Of a DNA stretch of 64,000 nt, positions 1 through 11,604 are shown piece by piece; position 1 is the stretch's first letter; the number at the start of each line of letters is the position of its first letter. Made by a program: the position numbers and the translations under genes. Source of the stretch: Asterias rubens (taxonomy: Eukaryota > Echinodermata > Asteroidea > Forcipulatida > Asteriidae); contig NC_047081.1 in assembly GCF_902459465.1 (NCBI RefSeq), positions 4,431,883 to 4,495,882 on the forward strand, written 5' to 3'. The notes under the pieces were generated by a model, which was given only the letters and a program-made list of their open reading frames with translations, ran no database searches and had not been told where the DNA came from.

Positions 1-41
1 AGTGTACTGCGCTCAGTTGTAACTCGCTATTAAGCGCGCCC

Positions 42-283
42 TTGGCATGGTCGGCCGAATGTTAGTAAAACACTAAATCTTAAAAACAGATGTTTTAACC
101 AAATTCAGCATTTTCTGCAAATTTTCAATTAAATAAAATACCTCTCATAATTATTTGTTTTGTTTTAAACAAAATCAACAAAACTTGGTTACATTGTTAC
201 CAAAAATAGCGATCTTTTCTTAATTTGCACTTACGGCTTTCCACAGTTTTCCAATCTGGGTTGGCGAAAATTCGGGCTGTGAC
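42..283 (+). repeat. Dispersed direct repeat, copy 1
   Basis: This ~240 bp stretch runs from TTGGCATGGTCGGCCGAATG to GGGCTGTGAC. It recurs in the same orientation at 1934-2173 with scattered substitutions. No coding capacity is seen. The two copies bracket a block of three palindromic MITEs, so they may be ends of one larger element or two insertions of one family. Confidence 0.75.
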
Positions 284-829
284 TAATTAAACGTGATAGC
301 CCCTTCGTTGGCTTGGAAAGCTTGCAGCGCTGATCCCAAGTGACTGGAAGGGAAGACCACGCGCGCGAGTTGAGTGGCGATCGCTGCAACTTGTTTGCGT
401 ATTTTTGTTATTTTGTTCTCATTTTGTTATTATAAGTAAGGGTTGACTTAATGGAATAAATACAATAAATCAATTCAGACAATATGCAATATGAAGAAGA
501 GAATAAAGTGCCAATTATTCCGACCTTATCTGGAAAAAGAAGCGTGATGGAACAATATACATCATACTTAAGAACATAAACGAATGCTATGTGGGTGATT
601 GTTGTTTTCACAGGCAGTGCTGTGCATAGTTTATTAATGTATGCCTGACCCCCATCGCCTCTGATATATTTATTTTGTTTTTGTAAAAACGAAGAAACTG
701 TAAACGAGTTGAAAACGACCCTCGTGACTTCGCTGCTCGGTTCGTGGTTTCGCCTAGGATCTACGAGGTTGTCCAAGCCACAAAGGCCTCACTGACAAAA
801 GGCTAGGGTGTACGCGGCAGTTTTAAAGG
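284..829. other. No gene seen
   Basis: The stretch is AT-rich with short open frames on both strands that resemble no family I know. I see no splice-flanked exon or terminal repeat. Confidence 0.5.
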
Positions 830-1194
830 CAGTGTACACTGTTGACAATTCCTCAAAATAAATATCAATTGATATGGTTAGAAAACTGTCGTAAAAGTAG
901 AATACAATGGTCTGCACAAAATATGCCTCAACATTGCGTGGTTTACGTTTAACCTCGTCGACTAACACGGTCGGCCATTTATGGGAGTCAAAAAGTTGAC
1001 TCCCATAAAATTTAATGGCCGACCGTGTTGATTCGCGCGTAAAATGAAAATCGTGCAATTTTGAGTGATACTTGTGTGGATCATTATATTCTACTTTTAA
1101 AACATCTTTCCAACCATATACATTTCATAACAAACGGTTTCAAACGCTTTTTTATAGACCAACTCGTCCGATCCAAGGCAACGTGTTCCTTTGA
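830..1194. mobile_element. Palindromic MITE (TIR family A, chimeric copy)
   Basis: The two halves fold back around ~993. The arms carry AACACGGTCGGCCATTTATG on the left and its near-complement on the right, and the right outer end reads CAAGGCAACGTGTTCCTTT. A cleaner copy lies at 62474-62872. The left outer ~60 bp instead resembles the AAAGGCAGTG family seen at 12005, 37021 and 48792, so this copy looks like a junction of two MITE families. Confidence 0.7.
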
Positions 1195-1235
1195 GGCCGA
1201 GTTATAGTTAGCCTTTAGTCAAGGCACACGCGGCA

Positions 1236-1604
1236 CACCGGATGGCACGCACAACCCCAAAAATGTAACGTACGAAAAAAGACTATCACCGCGAGAAGCG
1301 GCGAAGTCGCGAAGCGCCTTTACCAACTCGTTTCGGGGGCCTTATGTTTTTCTTTACATTTGCCAACGATTTTGGTGGGAGGAAATGTAACGAATTTGCA
1401 TCGAACGTTCTAGTGACGTCATGCAAGTAATTGTGGTTTCTTATTGGCCAGAAAACTCACCACGCTAATGTATTATGCATTACATTTTCTCCCACCAAAA
1501 TCGTTGGCAAAATAAAATGTAAAAAAAACATATGGCCCCCAAAACGCGGTGGTAGTCTTTTTTCGTGCGTTACATTTTTGGGGCTGAGTGCGTGCCATCC
1601 GGTG
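1236..1604. mobile_element. Palindromic MITE (TIR CACCGGATGGCACGC)
   Basis: Terminal inverted repeats CACCGGATGGCACGC and GCGTGCCATCCGGTG bound a 369 bp non-coding segment. The arms continue inward with the complementary motifs AAATGTAACG/CGTTACATTT and CCAACGATTTTGGTGGGAG/CTCCCACCAAAATCGTTGG. It lies directly beside another MITE at 1622. Confidence 0.75.
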
Positions 1605-1621
1605 ACGTCACGAGAAACCTC

Positions 1622-1901
1622 TCTATATAAGAACTAGAGGGCGCACTGGCCTATATACGCGCTCCGGCATGCGCGCAGGCGGCCATTTTCTAAGTTGACA
1701 AAACTGGCATCTCACAGCGTGTGTGTTTGTGCAGCCATTTTCTAAGTTGAACAAACGGCATCGCGTGAGCGTTCAATAAAAAAAACCTCAAACGTGTATT
1801 TCACATTCAACGCGCGTGCAGAATGACGCGCTTGTCATCTTGGGGTCCCGTGGCGTTTGTGCACGAAGCATCACTCGTGCGCCCTCTAGTTCTTATATAG
1901 A
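1622..1901. mobile_element. Palindromic MITE (TIR CTATATAAGAAC)
   Basis: Inverted ends CTATATAAGAACTAGAGGGC and GCCCTCTAGTTCTTATATAG bound 280 bp. The ends are near perfect for about 25 bp. The interior has two copies of GCCATTTTCTAAGTTGA about 60 bp apart. It is non-coding. Confidence 0.8.
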
Positions 1902-1933
1902 CCTTTCTTTTGTTGATCAACAAACCGCCTTGG

Positions 1934-2173
1934 TTGGCATGGTCGGCCGAATGTTAGTAAAACACTAAATCGTAACAACAGATGTTTTAACAAAATTCAA
2001 CATTTTCTGCAAACTTTCAATTAAATAAAGTACTTCTCATTATTAGTTGTTTTGTTTTAAACAAAATCGACAAATTGGGTTATATTGTTACAAAAAATAG
2101 CGATCTTTTCTTGATTTGCACTTATGGCTTTCAATAGTTTTCCAATCTGGGTTGGCATAACTCGGGCTGTGAC
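1934..2173 (+). repeat. Dispersed direct repeat, copy 2
   Basis: Second copy of the repeat at 42-283, same orientation, 1892 bp downstream. The sequence beyond it (2174-2500) is AT-rich with no gene signal. Confidence 0.75.
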
Positions 2174-2500
2174 GTTGCAAATTAAAGGTCTATAAAAAAA
2201 TGGCACAAATTCTTAATTTTTACCATGTAACCTGACATTATGTCAAGTTGAAATATCGGTTTTTCTTCGTTATTATGTTGACTTCATTTTTACTTTTATA
2301 TATGATGTTAATTAGTATTACATTAACAACATATGTCATTTTTATGGCCATAAACTACATTAAACTAAAGTAATAAACGAAACAAAATCTCCCCAACGTA
2401 AAACTCCATAAGGTTGGGACCATAATGGTCCCGGAAGTTGAAATACGCGCGAGACTTGCACAGTCTTACTACAGTGTGACGTCCTGGATATCAGGATCCA

Positions 2501-3073
2501 TTTCTGGGGCGGAAAATTTTCAAAGCTTCATAGTTCAAATATTACCTGCAATAAAGCACTAATTTCAACAGATTCACACTCCATGGCAGCATATATTTTT
2601 CTGCGCTGGGTTTTGATCGTCATATATTCTTCAAAAATCCGTAATTTTCATGAAATAATGCAGCTCCCAACGTTAAGGAATTCCCATTTTTGTTCGTACT
2701 CTCACAGTCTGCCGTGTGTACGACGCACGACGCGCAAATCTTGCGTTGCGTTTGCGTGTTAACGCTGTGCAGTCAAGATAACGGTGACCAATAATTCATG
2801 CGTCTTGCATCACGCGTCTTGCACGCGAAAGTATACGCGTACGCACGGCAACAGACAACACTGTGAGAAAACGATAAAAACGGGAATTTTTTAACGTTGG
2901 GAGCTGCATTTAGTTCACGAAAATGGCGGATTTGTGAGGAATATTATGAGGACCAAAACCCACCGCAGAAAAATGTTTGCCGCCATGGAATGTGAATCTG
3001 TTGAAATTAGTGGCTTGTTACAGGTAAGATTTGAGTTATGAATATTAACTTTGAAAATTTTCCGCCCCGAAAC
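2501..3073. mobile_element. Foldback MITE, ~570 bp
   Basis: The left arm (GGGGCGGAAAATTTTCAAAG, later CAACAGATTCACACTCCATG and GCAGCTCCCAACGTTAA) is mirrored on the right by TTAACGTTGGGAGCTGC, CATGGAATGTGAATCTGTTG and CTTTGAAAATTTTCCGCCCC. The arms are ~190 bp around a CpG-rich core. No protein is encoded. Confidence 0.75.
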
Positions 3074-3260
3074 GGGCCTTAATAGTTAGGACTCATAGGA
3101 CTATAATGCCACAACAGAATCTTTTTTTGATCCGAAACGCCCTTTGATTCGCATTCTGTTCTTGTATAGATCATAGGTTATGTAGATTTATAGAGCGCTG
3201 AAGACACAATGGAAAACCAAAGATACTATCTTTGGGAAAACCCAGGCTTCGATGTGAAGT

Positions 3261-4208
3261 AGTGTTCATGCGTTTTGCACGTACGTACAACGTTCATTAA
3301 GCTCCTGGCCAATAAAAAGCTCTGCTTTGCTGACTCCGCCCAAAGATCCAGGAAGATCCAACACACTTTAACCATTGACGTCTATAGAGTTTAACAATGA
3401 GTCCAGTATAGCTGATTGTTCAACTAATATAAAAGATGTACCTAAAGGATTTAGGTGTCTTTTCAAACGATACCTGGTCTGTCAAATGTAATATAAAAGA
3501 TGTACCTAAAGGATTTAGGTGTCTTTTCAAACGATACCTTGTCTATTAAAATGTAACATAAAAGATGTAACTAAAGGATTGGGAGACACTAGTTTGCAAT
3601 GATAATGTTGTCTGTTCACCAACAACACTATGGACACCGCATGGAGGAAGACCTACAAGCAATATGGATCACAATATCATGTTTTGGGATCGGACTCCTA
3701 ATTCACCGACCCCTCCCCCAAAAAGAACAACTACTATTTTCGCTTAACCTTCCCATTGTTTACAATAACACTATATCAGAACAATTAGAGATGTGTCTTC
3801 TATAGATGATCAAGATAATGGATTGTCTTGAAAATAAACAAGAAACGTGTTAAACAAGTATACTTTATATATACATGTATAATGCAGCCATTCAACGGGT
3901 TCTCTTACGGGGTTTAAAGACTTTGCACCACTGCTGGTGGCTGAATTAGAGTGGTAACGACTGGGGATGTGGGTTTGGGATTGGAATACTCCTTTAGTAT
4001 AAGAGTATAGTGTTAGCATCTCGACGGCCTTCCTTACGAACCAAGCGGGTGAAAAAACGAACAATGAAACACCGGGGTTCGTTGTGGGATTTATAAGGAT
4101 GTAGACAGTCGTAGAGGGAGGGGCTTGGGATGGAGTCTTCAAAGCAGACCTTTTTATTGGCCAGGAGCTTAATGAACGTTGTACGTACGTGCAAAACGCA
4201 TGAACACT
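3261..4208. mobile_element. Non-autonomous TIR element, ~950 bp
   Basis: The ends AGTGTTCATGCGTTTTGCAC and GTGCAAAACGCATGAACACT are inverted copies, extending ~85 bp inward through CGTACGTACAACGTTCATTA. Inside, 3427-3570 holds about 2.5 tandem copies of a ~64 bp unit containing AAAAGATGTACCTAAAGGAT. Short frames inside are not gene-like. I could not define a clean target duplication. Confidence 0.75.
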
Positions 4209-5422
4209 TGTCGCACTGGAGTCAGCTTCAGCAAGTAATCCTTTTGATGCAATAATTACAGCCTCCTTTACAAATCTTGCCTAGACTATCACTGGTGACA
4301 ATGGCGAATTGAAAAATAAAGCTTTTGCGTCCCTGAGGGACGTCCTGCATATCAATAGTATAGTTGCGTGTGAAGGGTGAAGTAACAATACAGCGCTGAC
4401 AATCTTCGATCATCCAACCTATTGATCCCCCATCTTACCGGCCATAGACCACCACTCATCACACTAGATACATGTAGATGGGACGTACACTGCTTTCATG
4501 AGACTGAGGAAGATGTGATATTGCCCAATACATGTGCCATGTTGTCTTTTTCTGCAACGGACGTTCTGTTTCGTTAATTTGGGAGCTTTTTTGGAGGAAA
4601 ACCACAGGGAGTTTATTAACCGGGCAGCAGTATACGTTTAGGCATACCGTCAGAAAAACAATACTATACAACTCGTCGTGGGAACTTCGAACATGAAGCT
4701 CAGATTAAAGGTGATTTTATTCAGATTTTGAGCTATTAAAATGTGGAAACAGACAGCAAAACTTTGTACACTTTCGTGTTGCCCGTATATACAACGATTG
4801 GCATGTACATGTATTTACAAAGACTATTGAACCCTTCTAGTTACTAGATAACTTTAATAGTTTACTTTTAAGCCAATTCACTTCTGCAATATTTTAAGTC
4901 GTTTTAATTTATCTACAAGTTTACTTTCTATTTATTTATTTATTTCCTTTTATTGTTTATCCTTACCTTACCGCACCTATCCTATACACTAGACCATGGG
5001 CGCTGAACCAACAGAGAATTGACAAAAACAAATTAATGAGCTCCGAACAGTTCGGTCTTCATTCAATCCCAAGCCGATTCGCTCTTAATCCACCACAGCA
5101 CTGTCAGAATCTTCTGACGCTCCCATTTATACACCAAGGTAAAGGGAAGAAATTATGGTTAAGTGTCTGACTAAATGACCTAAGTATCAAGACCAGGAAA
5201 CCCACACTCCGGCGATGTGTCCATCACAACAATACACAGAGTTTGATGTTAGACCTCTCGGCCAAGACGAAAACACATTGAAACGTGATAAGGTTATTCA
5301 ATCAATGCTCGGACTTTTACCACAATCCATGCAGATTTTTGGGGTTTGTAAGCTTAAGAACTATAACATTGTCACAATAATTTTAATAGCAATTATTGTT
5401 TTCTCAGGTACCCGTGTCGTCC
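4209..5422. other. Upstream flank of the fucosyltransferase
   Basis: Nothing gene-like is certain here. A splice acceptor (TTGTTTTCTCAG, ending at 5407) lies 15 bp before the fucosyltransferase ATG, so a non-coding first exon probably lies in or before this stretch. I could not locate it. Confidence 0.4.
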
Positions 5423-6514
5423 ATGAAGCTGTTTTGGCTCCTACTGCTTCTTGAAATGGTCCTACTCATTTGCTGTGGTTACCTTCTGTACAATTCAAAA
5501 ACAACTACTGTAGTACATGAAGGTAGCTATCCACCAATTAGAATGGTGAAGCAATTGAACAAGCCAACTGGAAACAATCAGACCTCGGAAGATCCACCTA
5601 AATCAACTGTTCCGAGTAAACCTTGCAAGAAACGAATCGCAATCTTTAGGAAAGCTCCTGAATTCAAACGCTGGATAGAATTCAAAGATCTTGACGATCG
5701 ATTCGACGAGGCTAGAAGACAGAATCCATCAAAGCAACCAGTCACAGCTCATTTCTTTTGCCCAGAGCATCAATGTGACATTGAACTTATAACAACGCTC
5801 AAACCTAACGTGTTAAAACAATGCGACGGAGTAATTCTCAACGTTGACTACGTCCAAGGCGCACGAAGTTTACAGAAAGCTGCGCTTAAAGAAGTGACCA
5901 ACAGGACAAAGTGGTTCCTCTTTGCATGTGAAGCTGCAGCCAGGTACCAGCTAATTCAAAGAGACTTCAACACTCTTTCCTATCAGATTTCCATGACGTA
6001 TCACTCAGAATCCGAAATAGTACATCCATTCAGCCAGTACATCCTGAACGAGCCGATGGATAACGAACCGAAGAATTGGAGTGAGGATAAAACGAAGCTT
6101 GTGGCGTGGATGGCGAGTAATTGTAACGATGTACCATGGCCGCGAATGTCGTACGTTAAACACCTCCAAGAACTTCTACCAATTGATATTTACGGTAGGT
6201 GCGGAACTCTTAATTGTGGTAAACGTAATGTGTCCAGACCTACATCAGCCAATACTGGCTGCATGGAAGCCATGGCAAACTATAAGTTCTACCTTGCTCT
6301 TGAAAACACAGAGTGTGACGAGTTTATTACGGCTAAATTCTGGGACAACTCACTTTTAGCAGGTTCAGTGCCGATAGTCTATGGCGGTAGAAAAAGTGCG
6401 TACGAACGCGTGGCACCACCCCACTCCTTTATCCACATCTCCGACTTCAAATCCAGTGAGAAACTCGCTGAATACATCCGATACCTTGACACAAATGACG
6501 ACAAGTACAACTAG
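5423..6514 (+). CDS. Alpha-1,3-fucosyltransferase, GT10 family (main exon)
   Basis: This exon encodes 363 residues of a Golgi type II membrane enzyme that transfers fucose from GDP-fucose to N-acetylglucosamine-containing glycans. Residues 1-6 are the short cytosolic tail and about 4-23 the signal anchor (MKLFWLLLLLEMVLLICCGY). A Thr/Pro-rich stem follows, then the GT10 N-terminal domain. The GT10 signature begins near residue 287, with LALENTECDEFITAKFWDN and AGSVPIVYGG. I chose the ATG at 5423 because it opens the anchor helix just after a splice acceptor. Translation ends with TAG at 6512, directly at the edge of a tandem-repeat block, inside the usual C-terminal segment (LDTNDDKYN). The missing C-terminus is at 11392-11604. 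Without splicing across the block the enzyme lacks about 70 residues. The substrate is inferred from the family. Confidence 0.85.
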   Translation: MKLFWLLLLLEMVLLICCGYLLYNSKTTTVVHEGSYPPIRMVKQLNKPTGNNQTSEDPPKSTVPSKPCKKRIAIFRKAPEFKRWIEFKDLDDRFDEARRQNPSKQPVTAHFFCPEHQCDIELITTLKPNVLKQCDGVILNVDYVQGARSLQKAALKEVTNRTKWFLFACEAAARYQLIQRDFNTLSYQISMTYHSESEIVHPFSQYILNEPMDNEPKNWSEDKTKLVAWMASNCNDVPWPRMSYVKHLQELLPIDIYGRCGTLNCGKRNVSRPTSANTGCMEAMANYKFYLALENTECDEFITAKFWDNSLLAGSVPIVYGGRKSAYERVAPPHSFIHISDFKSSEKLAEYIRYLDTNDDKYN

Positions 6515-8000
6515 AAAGCACGGTAGCTGTATTTGAGCAAATACGGGTATCTCTGCCCGGCGGGGGGTGGAGCATAATATTCTGCATGGTTTATGTTGCA
6601 CTTGGAGAAATGAAAATTGTGTGTGTTTTGGGGGTGATACAGAACAATATTCGCATACGTTACTCGCGAATACGAAATCCGACCATACGCAAGCGCATAC
6701 GTAAGCATGCGCACATATTCCCAAATATTTTCACGACATACATGTACGTATGCCGACAAGTTTACAGTTATGCGATGTGCTTTTGGGCCACCGTACCTTT
6801 TTGATTGCATACGTTTGCGATGTCACAAATTTATTCGCAAATGTTTGCGCATACGTATGCGGTGTCAAGAAATTATTCGCGAATAAGTATGATGTCGCGA
6901 TCAGACTGGATGCTAAAAATCCACAGATATATATTAGAAATTTTAATTAAACATATGCGACAAAGTATAATAAAATTTTCGACAACTCAAACATATTCGC
7001 ATACGTTACTCGCGAATATCTTAACGAAATCCCACCATACGCAAGCGCATACGTAAGCATGCGCACATATTCCCAAATATTTTCACGGCATACGTATGCC
7101 GACAAGTTTACAGTTATGCGATGTCCTTTTGGGCCACCGTACCTTTTTGATTAGGTAAAAGTCAGCTGCCTATTATTACATGGACAAGTGATAACACTAT
7201 TAATATCAAGTGTCCAACTTTTACTAAGAAACACTTAAGTTTGGTACTGTTACCAACAGTATCATGCAGTTGTTTTACAACATATTTCATTGCAAAGACA
7301 TTTGGCAAGGTAATGAATCTCACATAAATTCCAAAAACATTCAAAACCTTTTCTTAAGATGCACTGTGAAAAGAATAATCTGTAAAAGCTAATAAGCTAA
7401 TTTAAAACAATTTTTCTATAAAAATACTCCGTTATTGAATGACTATTGACTTACGGATTAACGGTGACGATTGCGAAGTTTCCTCACTCAAACTAAAGCT
7501 CATGTAACTAACAACCATACACGGTTAGCACGGTTAACATCCGTTGGCTCTCCGGGTTTTCACCGAACCCGTATGCCGTGAATAAGCTCCAGACCACGGC
7601 AGAGTGTTTTTGACGTTCACGGTGCAGGTCACACTGCGACCGGAAAATTCCCCATTGCAATAACGTGGGGAAAAGCTTCGGTGGTGATCGTCTCGCAGCG
7701 CAGCGTAGAGGATTCACTCATCACGTAAATAAAACAACCTCGTTATATTTTTACGTTGCAATTCTGATCGGCTTACAAGCTTTAGGTACGAGGTTGGAAT
7801 TTTTGGTTCCGTTTTTTACGAAACCGCGGCTTTAGCTTGGGATGTCACTTGGGCTTCGGCTTGGGCTTCGTCTGCCTGTTTGAAGCCCCGTTAGAAAAGC
7901 ACATGTTTTCTAAATAACTGACGGAGCCTAAGCCCAAGCCCAATATGTGGCCACGGTTTTGCAAATGCAAGCTGAAGAAGAAGGAGAAGAAGAAGAAGAA
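6511..8000 (+). repeat. 1.49 kb tandem repeat unit 1 inside the fucosyltransferase
   Basis: First of three tandem units, each opening with CTAGAAAGCACGGTAGCTGT and ending in a GAAGAAGAA tract. It contains two diverged copies of a ~350 bp subunit (6651-6800 and 7000-7153 share its ends) rich in GCATACG palindromes. A non-coding 0.85 kb segment follows. The last ~150 bp carries GGGCTTCGGCTTGGGCTTCG and a mirrored AGCCCAAGCCC, which look like ends of an older inverted-repeat element. Small open frames here recur identically in every unit and resemble no protein family. Confidence 0.9.
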
Positions 8001-9756
8001 CTAGAAAGCACGGTAGCTGTATTTGAGCAAATACGGGTATCTCTGCCCGGCGGGGGGTGGAGCATAATATTCTGCATGGTTTATGTTGCACTTGGAGAAA
8101 TGAAAATTGTGTGTGTTTTGGGGGTGATACAGAACAATCTGTAACATGAAGCTTATAACTCCGGCAGGCATGGGGGCCCTGAAGGGACATATCGCTAACA
8201 GGTGCGCATACAATTGCGATGTCACAAATTTATTTGCAAATGTTTGCGCATACGTATGCGGTGTCGTGAAATTATTCGCGAATAAGTACGATGTCGCCAT
8301 CAGACTGGATGCTAAAAATCCACAGATATATATTAGAAATTTTATTTAAACGTATGCGACAAAGTATGCAATAAAATTTTCGACAACTCAAACATATTCG
8401 CATACGTTACTCGCGAATACGAAATCCGACCATACGCAAGCGCATACGTAAGCATGCGCACATATTCCCAAATATTTTCACGACATACATGTACGTATGC
8501 CGACAAGTTTACAGTTATGCGATGTGCTTTTGGGCCACCGTACCTTTTTGATTGCATACGTTTGCGATGTCACAAATTTATTCGCAAATGTTTGCGCATA
8601 CGTATGCGGTGTCAAGAAATTATTCGCGAATAAGTATGATGTCGCGATCAGACTGGATGCTAAAAATCCACAGATATATATTAGAAATTTTAATTAAACA
8701 TATGCGACAAAGTATAATAAAATTTTCGACAACTCAAACATATTCGCATACGTTACTCGCGAATATCTTAACGAAATCCCACCATACGCAAGCGCATACG
8801 TAAGCATGCGCACATATTCCCAAATATTTTCACGGCATACGTATGCCGACAAGTTTACAGTTATGCGATGTCCTTTTGGGTCACCGTACCTTTTTGATTA
8901 GGTAAAAGTCAGCTGCCTATTATTACATGGACAAGTGATAACACTATTAATATCAAGTGTCCAACTTTTACTAAGAAACACTTAAGTTTGGTACTGTTAC
9001 CAACAGTATCATGCAGTTGTTTTACAACATATTTCATTGCAAAGACATTTGGCAAGGTAATGAATCTCACATAAATTCCAAAAACATTCAAAACCTTTTC
9101 TTAAGATGCACTGTGAAAAGAATAATTTGTAAAAGCTAATAAGCTAATTTAAAACAATTTTTCTATAAAAATGCTCCGTTATTGAATGACTATTGACTTA
9201 TGGATTAACGGTGACGATTGCGAAGTTTCCTCACTCAAACTAAAGCTCATGTAACTAACAACCATACACGGTTAGCACACTTAACATCCGTTGGCTCTCA
9301 GGGTTTTCACCGAACCCGTATGCCGTGAATAAGCTCCAGACCACGGCAGAGTGTTTTTAACGTTCACGGTGCAGGTCACACTGCGACCGGAAAATCCCCC
9401 ATTGCAATAACGTGGGGAAAAGCTTCGGTGGTGATCGTCTCGCAGCGCAGCGTAGAGGATTCACTCATCACGTAAATAAAACAACCTCGTTATATTTTTA
9501 CGTTGCAATTCTGATCGGCTTACAAGCTTTAGGTACGAGGTTGGAATTTTTGGTTCCGTTTTTTACGAAACCGCGGCTTTAGCTTGGGATGTCACTTGGG
9601 CTTCGGCTTGGGCTTCGTCTGCCTGTTTGAAGCCCCGTTAGAAAAGCACATGTTTTCTAAATAACTGACGGAGCCTAAGCCCAAGCCCAATATGTGGCCA
9701 CGGTTTTGCAAATGCAAGCTGAAGAAGAAGAAGAAGGAGAAGAAGAAGAAGAAGAA
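8001..9756 (+). repeat. 1.49 kb tandem repeat unit 2 (with ~266 bp extra)
   Basis: Second unit, nearly identical to unit 1. It has an additional ~260 bp after position 8137: a unique stretch (GTAACATGAAGCTTATAACT) followed by an extra partial copy of the GCATACG-rich subunit. Near-identity of the units implies recent amplification. Confidence 0.9.
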
Positions 9757-11244
9757 CTAGAAAGCACGGTAGCTGTATTTGAGCAAATACGGGTATCTCT
9801 GCCCGGCGGGGGGTGGAGCATAATATTCTGCATGGTTTATGTTGCACTTGGAGAAATGAAAATTGTGTGTGTTTTGGGGGTGATACAGAACAATATTCGC
9901 ATACGTTACTCGCGAATACGAAATCCGACCATACGCAAGCGCATACGTAAGCATGCGCACATATTCCCAAATATTTTCACGACATACATGTACGTATGCC
10001 GACAAGTTTACAGTTATGCGATGTGCTTTTGGGCCACCGTACCTTTTTGATTGCATACGTTTGCGATGTCACAAATTTATTCGCAAATGTTTGCGCATAC
10101 GTATGCGGTGTCAAGAAATTATTCGCGAATAAGTATGATGTCGCGATCAGACTGGATGCTAAAAATCCACAGATATATATTATAAATTTTAATTAAACAT
10201 ATGCGACAAAGTATAATAAAATTTTCGACAACTCAAACATATTCGCATACGTTACTCGCGAATATCTTAACGAAATCCCACCATACGCAAGCGCATACGT
10301 AAGCATGCGCACATATTCCCAAATATTTTCACGGCATACGTATGCCGACAAGTTTACAGTTATGCGATGTCCTTTTGGGCCACCGTACCTTTTTGATTAG
10401 GTAAAAGTCAGCTGCCTATTATTACATGGACAAGTGATAACACTATTAATATCAAGTGTCCAACTTTTACTAAGAAACACTTAAGTTTGGTACTGTTACC
10501 AACAGTATCATGCAGTTGTTTTACAACATATTTCATTGCAAAGACATTTGGCAAGGTAATGAATCTCACATAAATTCCAAAAACATTCAAAACCTTTTCT
10601 TAAGATGCACTGTGAAAAGAATAATCTGTAAAAGCTAATAAGCTAATTTAAAACAATTTTTCTATAAAAATGCTCCGTTATTGAATGACTATTGACTTAC
10701 GGATTAACGGTGACGATTGCGAAGTTTCCTCACTCAAACTAAAGCTCATGTAACTAACAACAATACACGGTTAGCACGGTTAACATCCGTTGGCTCTCCG
10801 GGTTTTCACCGAACCCGTATGCCGTGAATAAGCTCCAGACCACGGCAGAGTGTTTTTAACGTTCACGGTGCAGGTCACACTGCGACCGGAAAATTCCCCA
10901 TTGCAATAACGTGGGGAAAAGCTTCGGTGGTGATCGTCTCGCAGCGCAGCGTAGAGGATTCACTCATCACGTAAATAAAACAACCTCGTTATATTTTTAC
11001 GTTGCAATTCTGATCGGCTTACAAGCTTTAGGTACGAGGTTGGAATTTTTGGTTCCGTTTTTTACGAAACCGCGGCTTTAGCTTGGGATGTCACTTGGGC
11101 TTCGGCTTGGGCTTCGTCTGCCTGTTTGAAGCCCCGTTAGAAAAGCACATGTTTTCTAAATAACTGACGGAGCCTAAGCCCAAGCCCAATATGTGGCCAC
11201 GGTTTTGCAAATGCAAGCTGAAGAAGAAGGAGAAGAAGAAGAAG
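9757..11244 (+). repeat. 1.49 kb tandem repeat unit 3
   Basis: Third unit, 1488 bp, almost identical to unit 1. Where a fourth unit would begin after the GAAGAAGAA tract, a 50 bp repeat array starts instead. Confidence 0.9.
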
Positions 11245-11388
11245 AATATCCACCACAAGGACAATATCTCTGCCGTTGCACGGGCAGAGATAAGAATATC
11301 CACCACAAGGACAATATCTCTGCCGTTGCACGGGCAGAGATAATATCCACCACAAGGACAATATCTCTGCCGTTGCACGGGCAGAGAT
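11245..11388 (+). repeat. Three ~50 bp tandem repeats next to the resumed exon
   Basis: Three copies of a 47-50 bp unit begin AATATCCACCACAAGGACAA and end GTTGCACGGGCAGAGAT, starting at 11245, 11295 and 11342. The last runs into AACGAG, where the fucosyltransferase frame resumes. Each copy carries a pyrimidine-containing stretch followed by GGGCAG, a possible weak splice acceptor. The copy ending at 11384 gives an in-frame junction. Confidence 0.85.
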
Positions 11389-11604
11389 AACGAGTATTTT
11401 GCGTGGAGATACAAGGGTCATCTCAAGCATTTCTTCGTACCACTGAACGTCAGTAATTTGATGTGTAGAATGGTTCCATGGATGAATGACGACCCGGTTC
11501 CGTTTCGGACTGTTAAAGATACGGAGATGTTCAAAAGTTGCCTTCATCGACCAATGAAAGGACCGAAAATTATGACCTATGATAGATGGGTGCCTTGGAC
11601 ATGA
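11389..11604 (+). CDS. Alpha-1,3-fucosyltransferase, C-terminal segment
   Basis: An open frame of 71 codons plus TGA continues the GT10 protein that stops at 6514. It reads NEYFAWRYKGHLKHFF and ends TYDRWVPWT. An aromatic NEYFAW-like stretch after the LDxND segment is usual for GT10 enzymes, and the length suits the missing C-terminus (363 + 70 residues). No ATG is suitably placed to start translation here alone. The codon AAC occurs on both sides of the repeat block. If introns are removed from 6505 to 11384, codons AA|A GAT AAC GAG follow in frame, replacing the tyrosine of DDKYNEYF with aspartate. Otherwise the gene is disrupted. Confidence 0.75.
   Translation, partial: NEYFAWRYKGHLKHFFVPLNVSNLMCRMVPWMNDDPVPFRTVKDTEMFKSCLHRPMKGPKIMTYDRWVPWT

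Noticed and set aside
5215..5454. Plus-strand 79-codon frame overlapping the fucosyltransferase start
   Set aside because: It is in another frame and crosses the splice acceptor at 5407; the GT10 frame is clearly the coding one.
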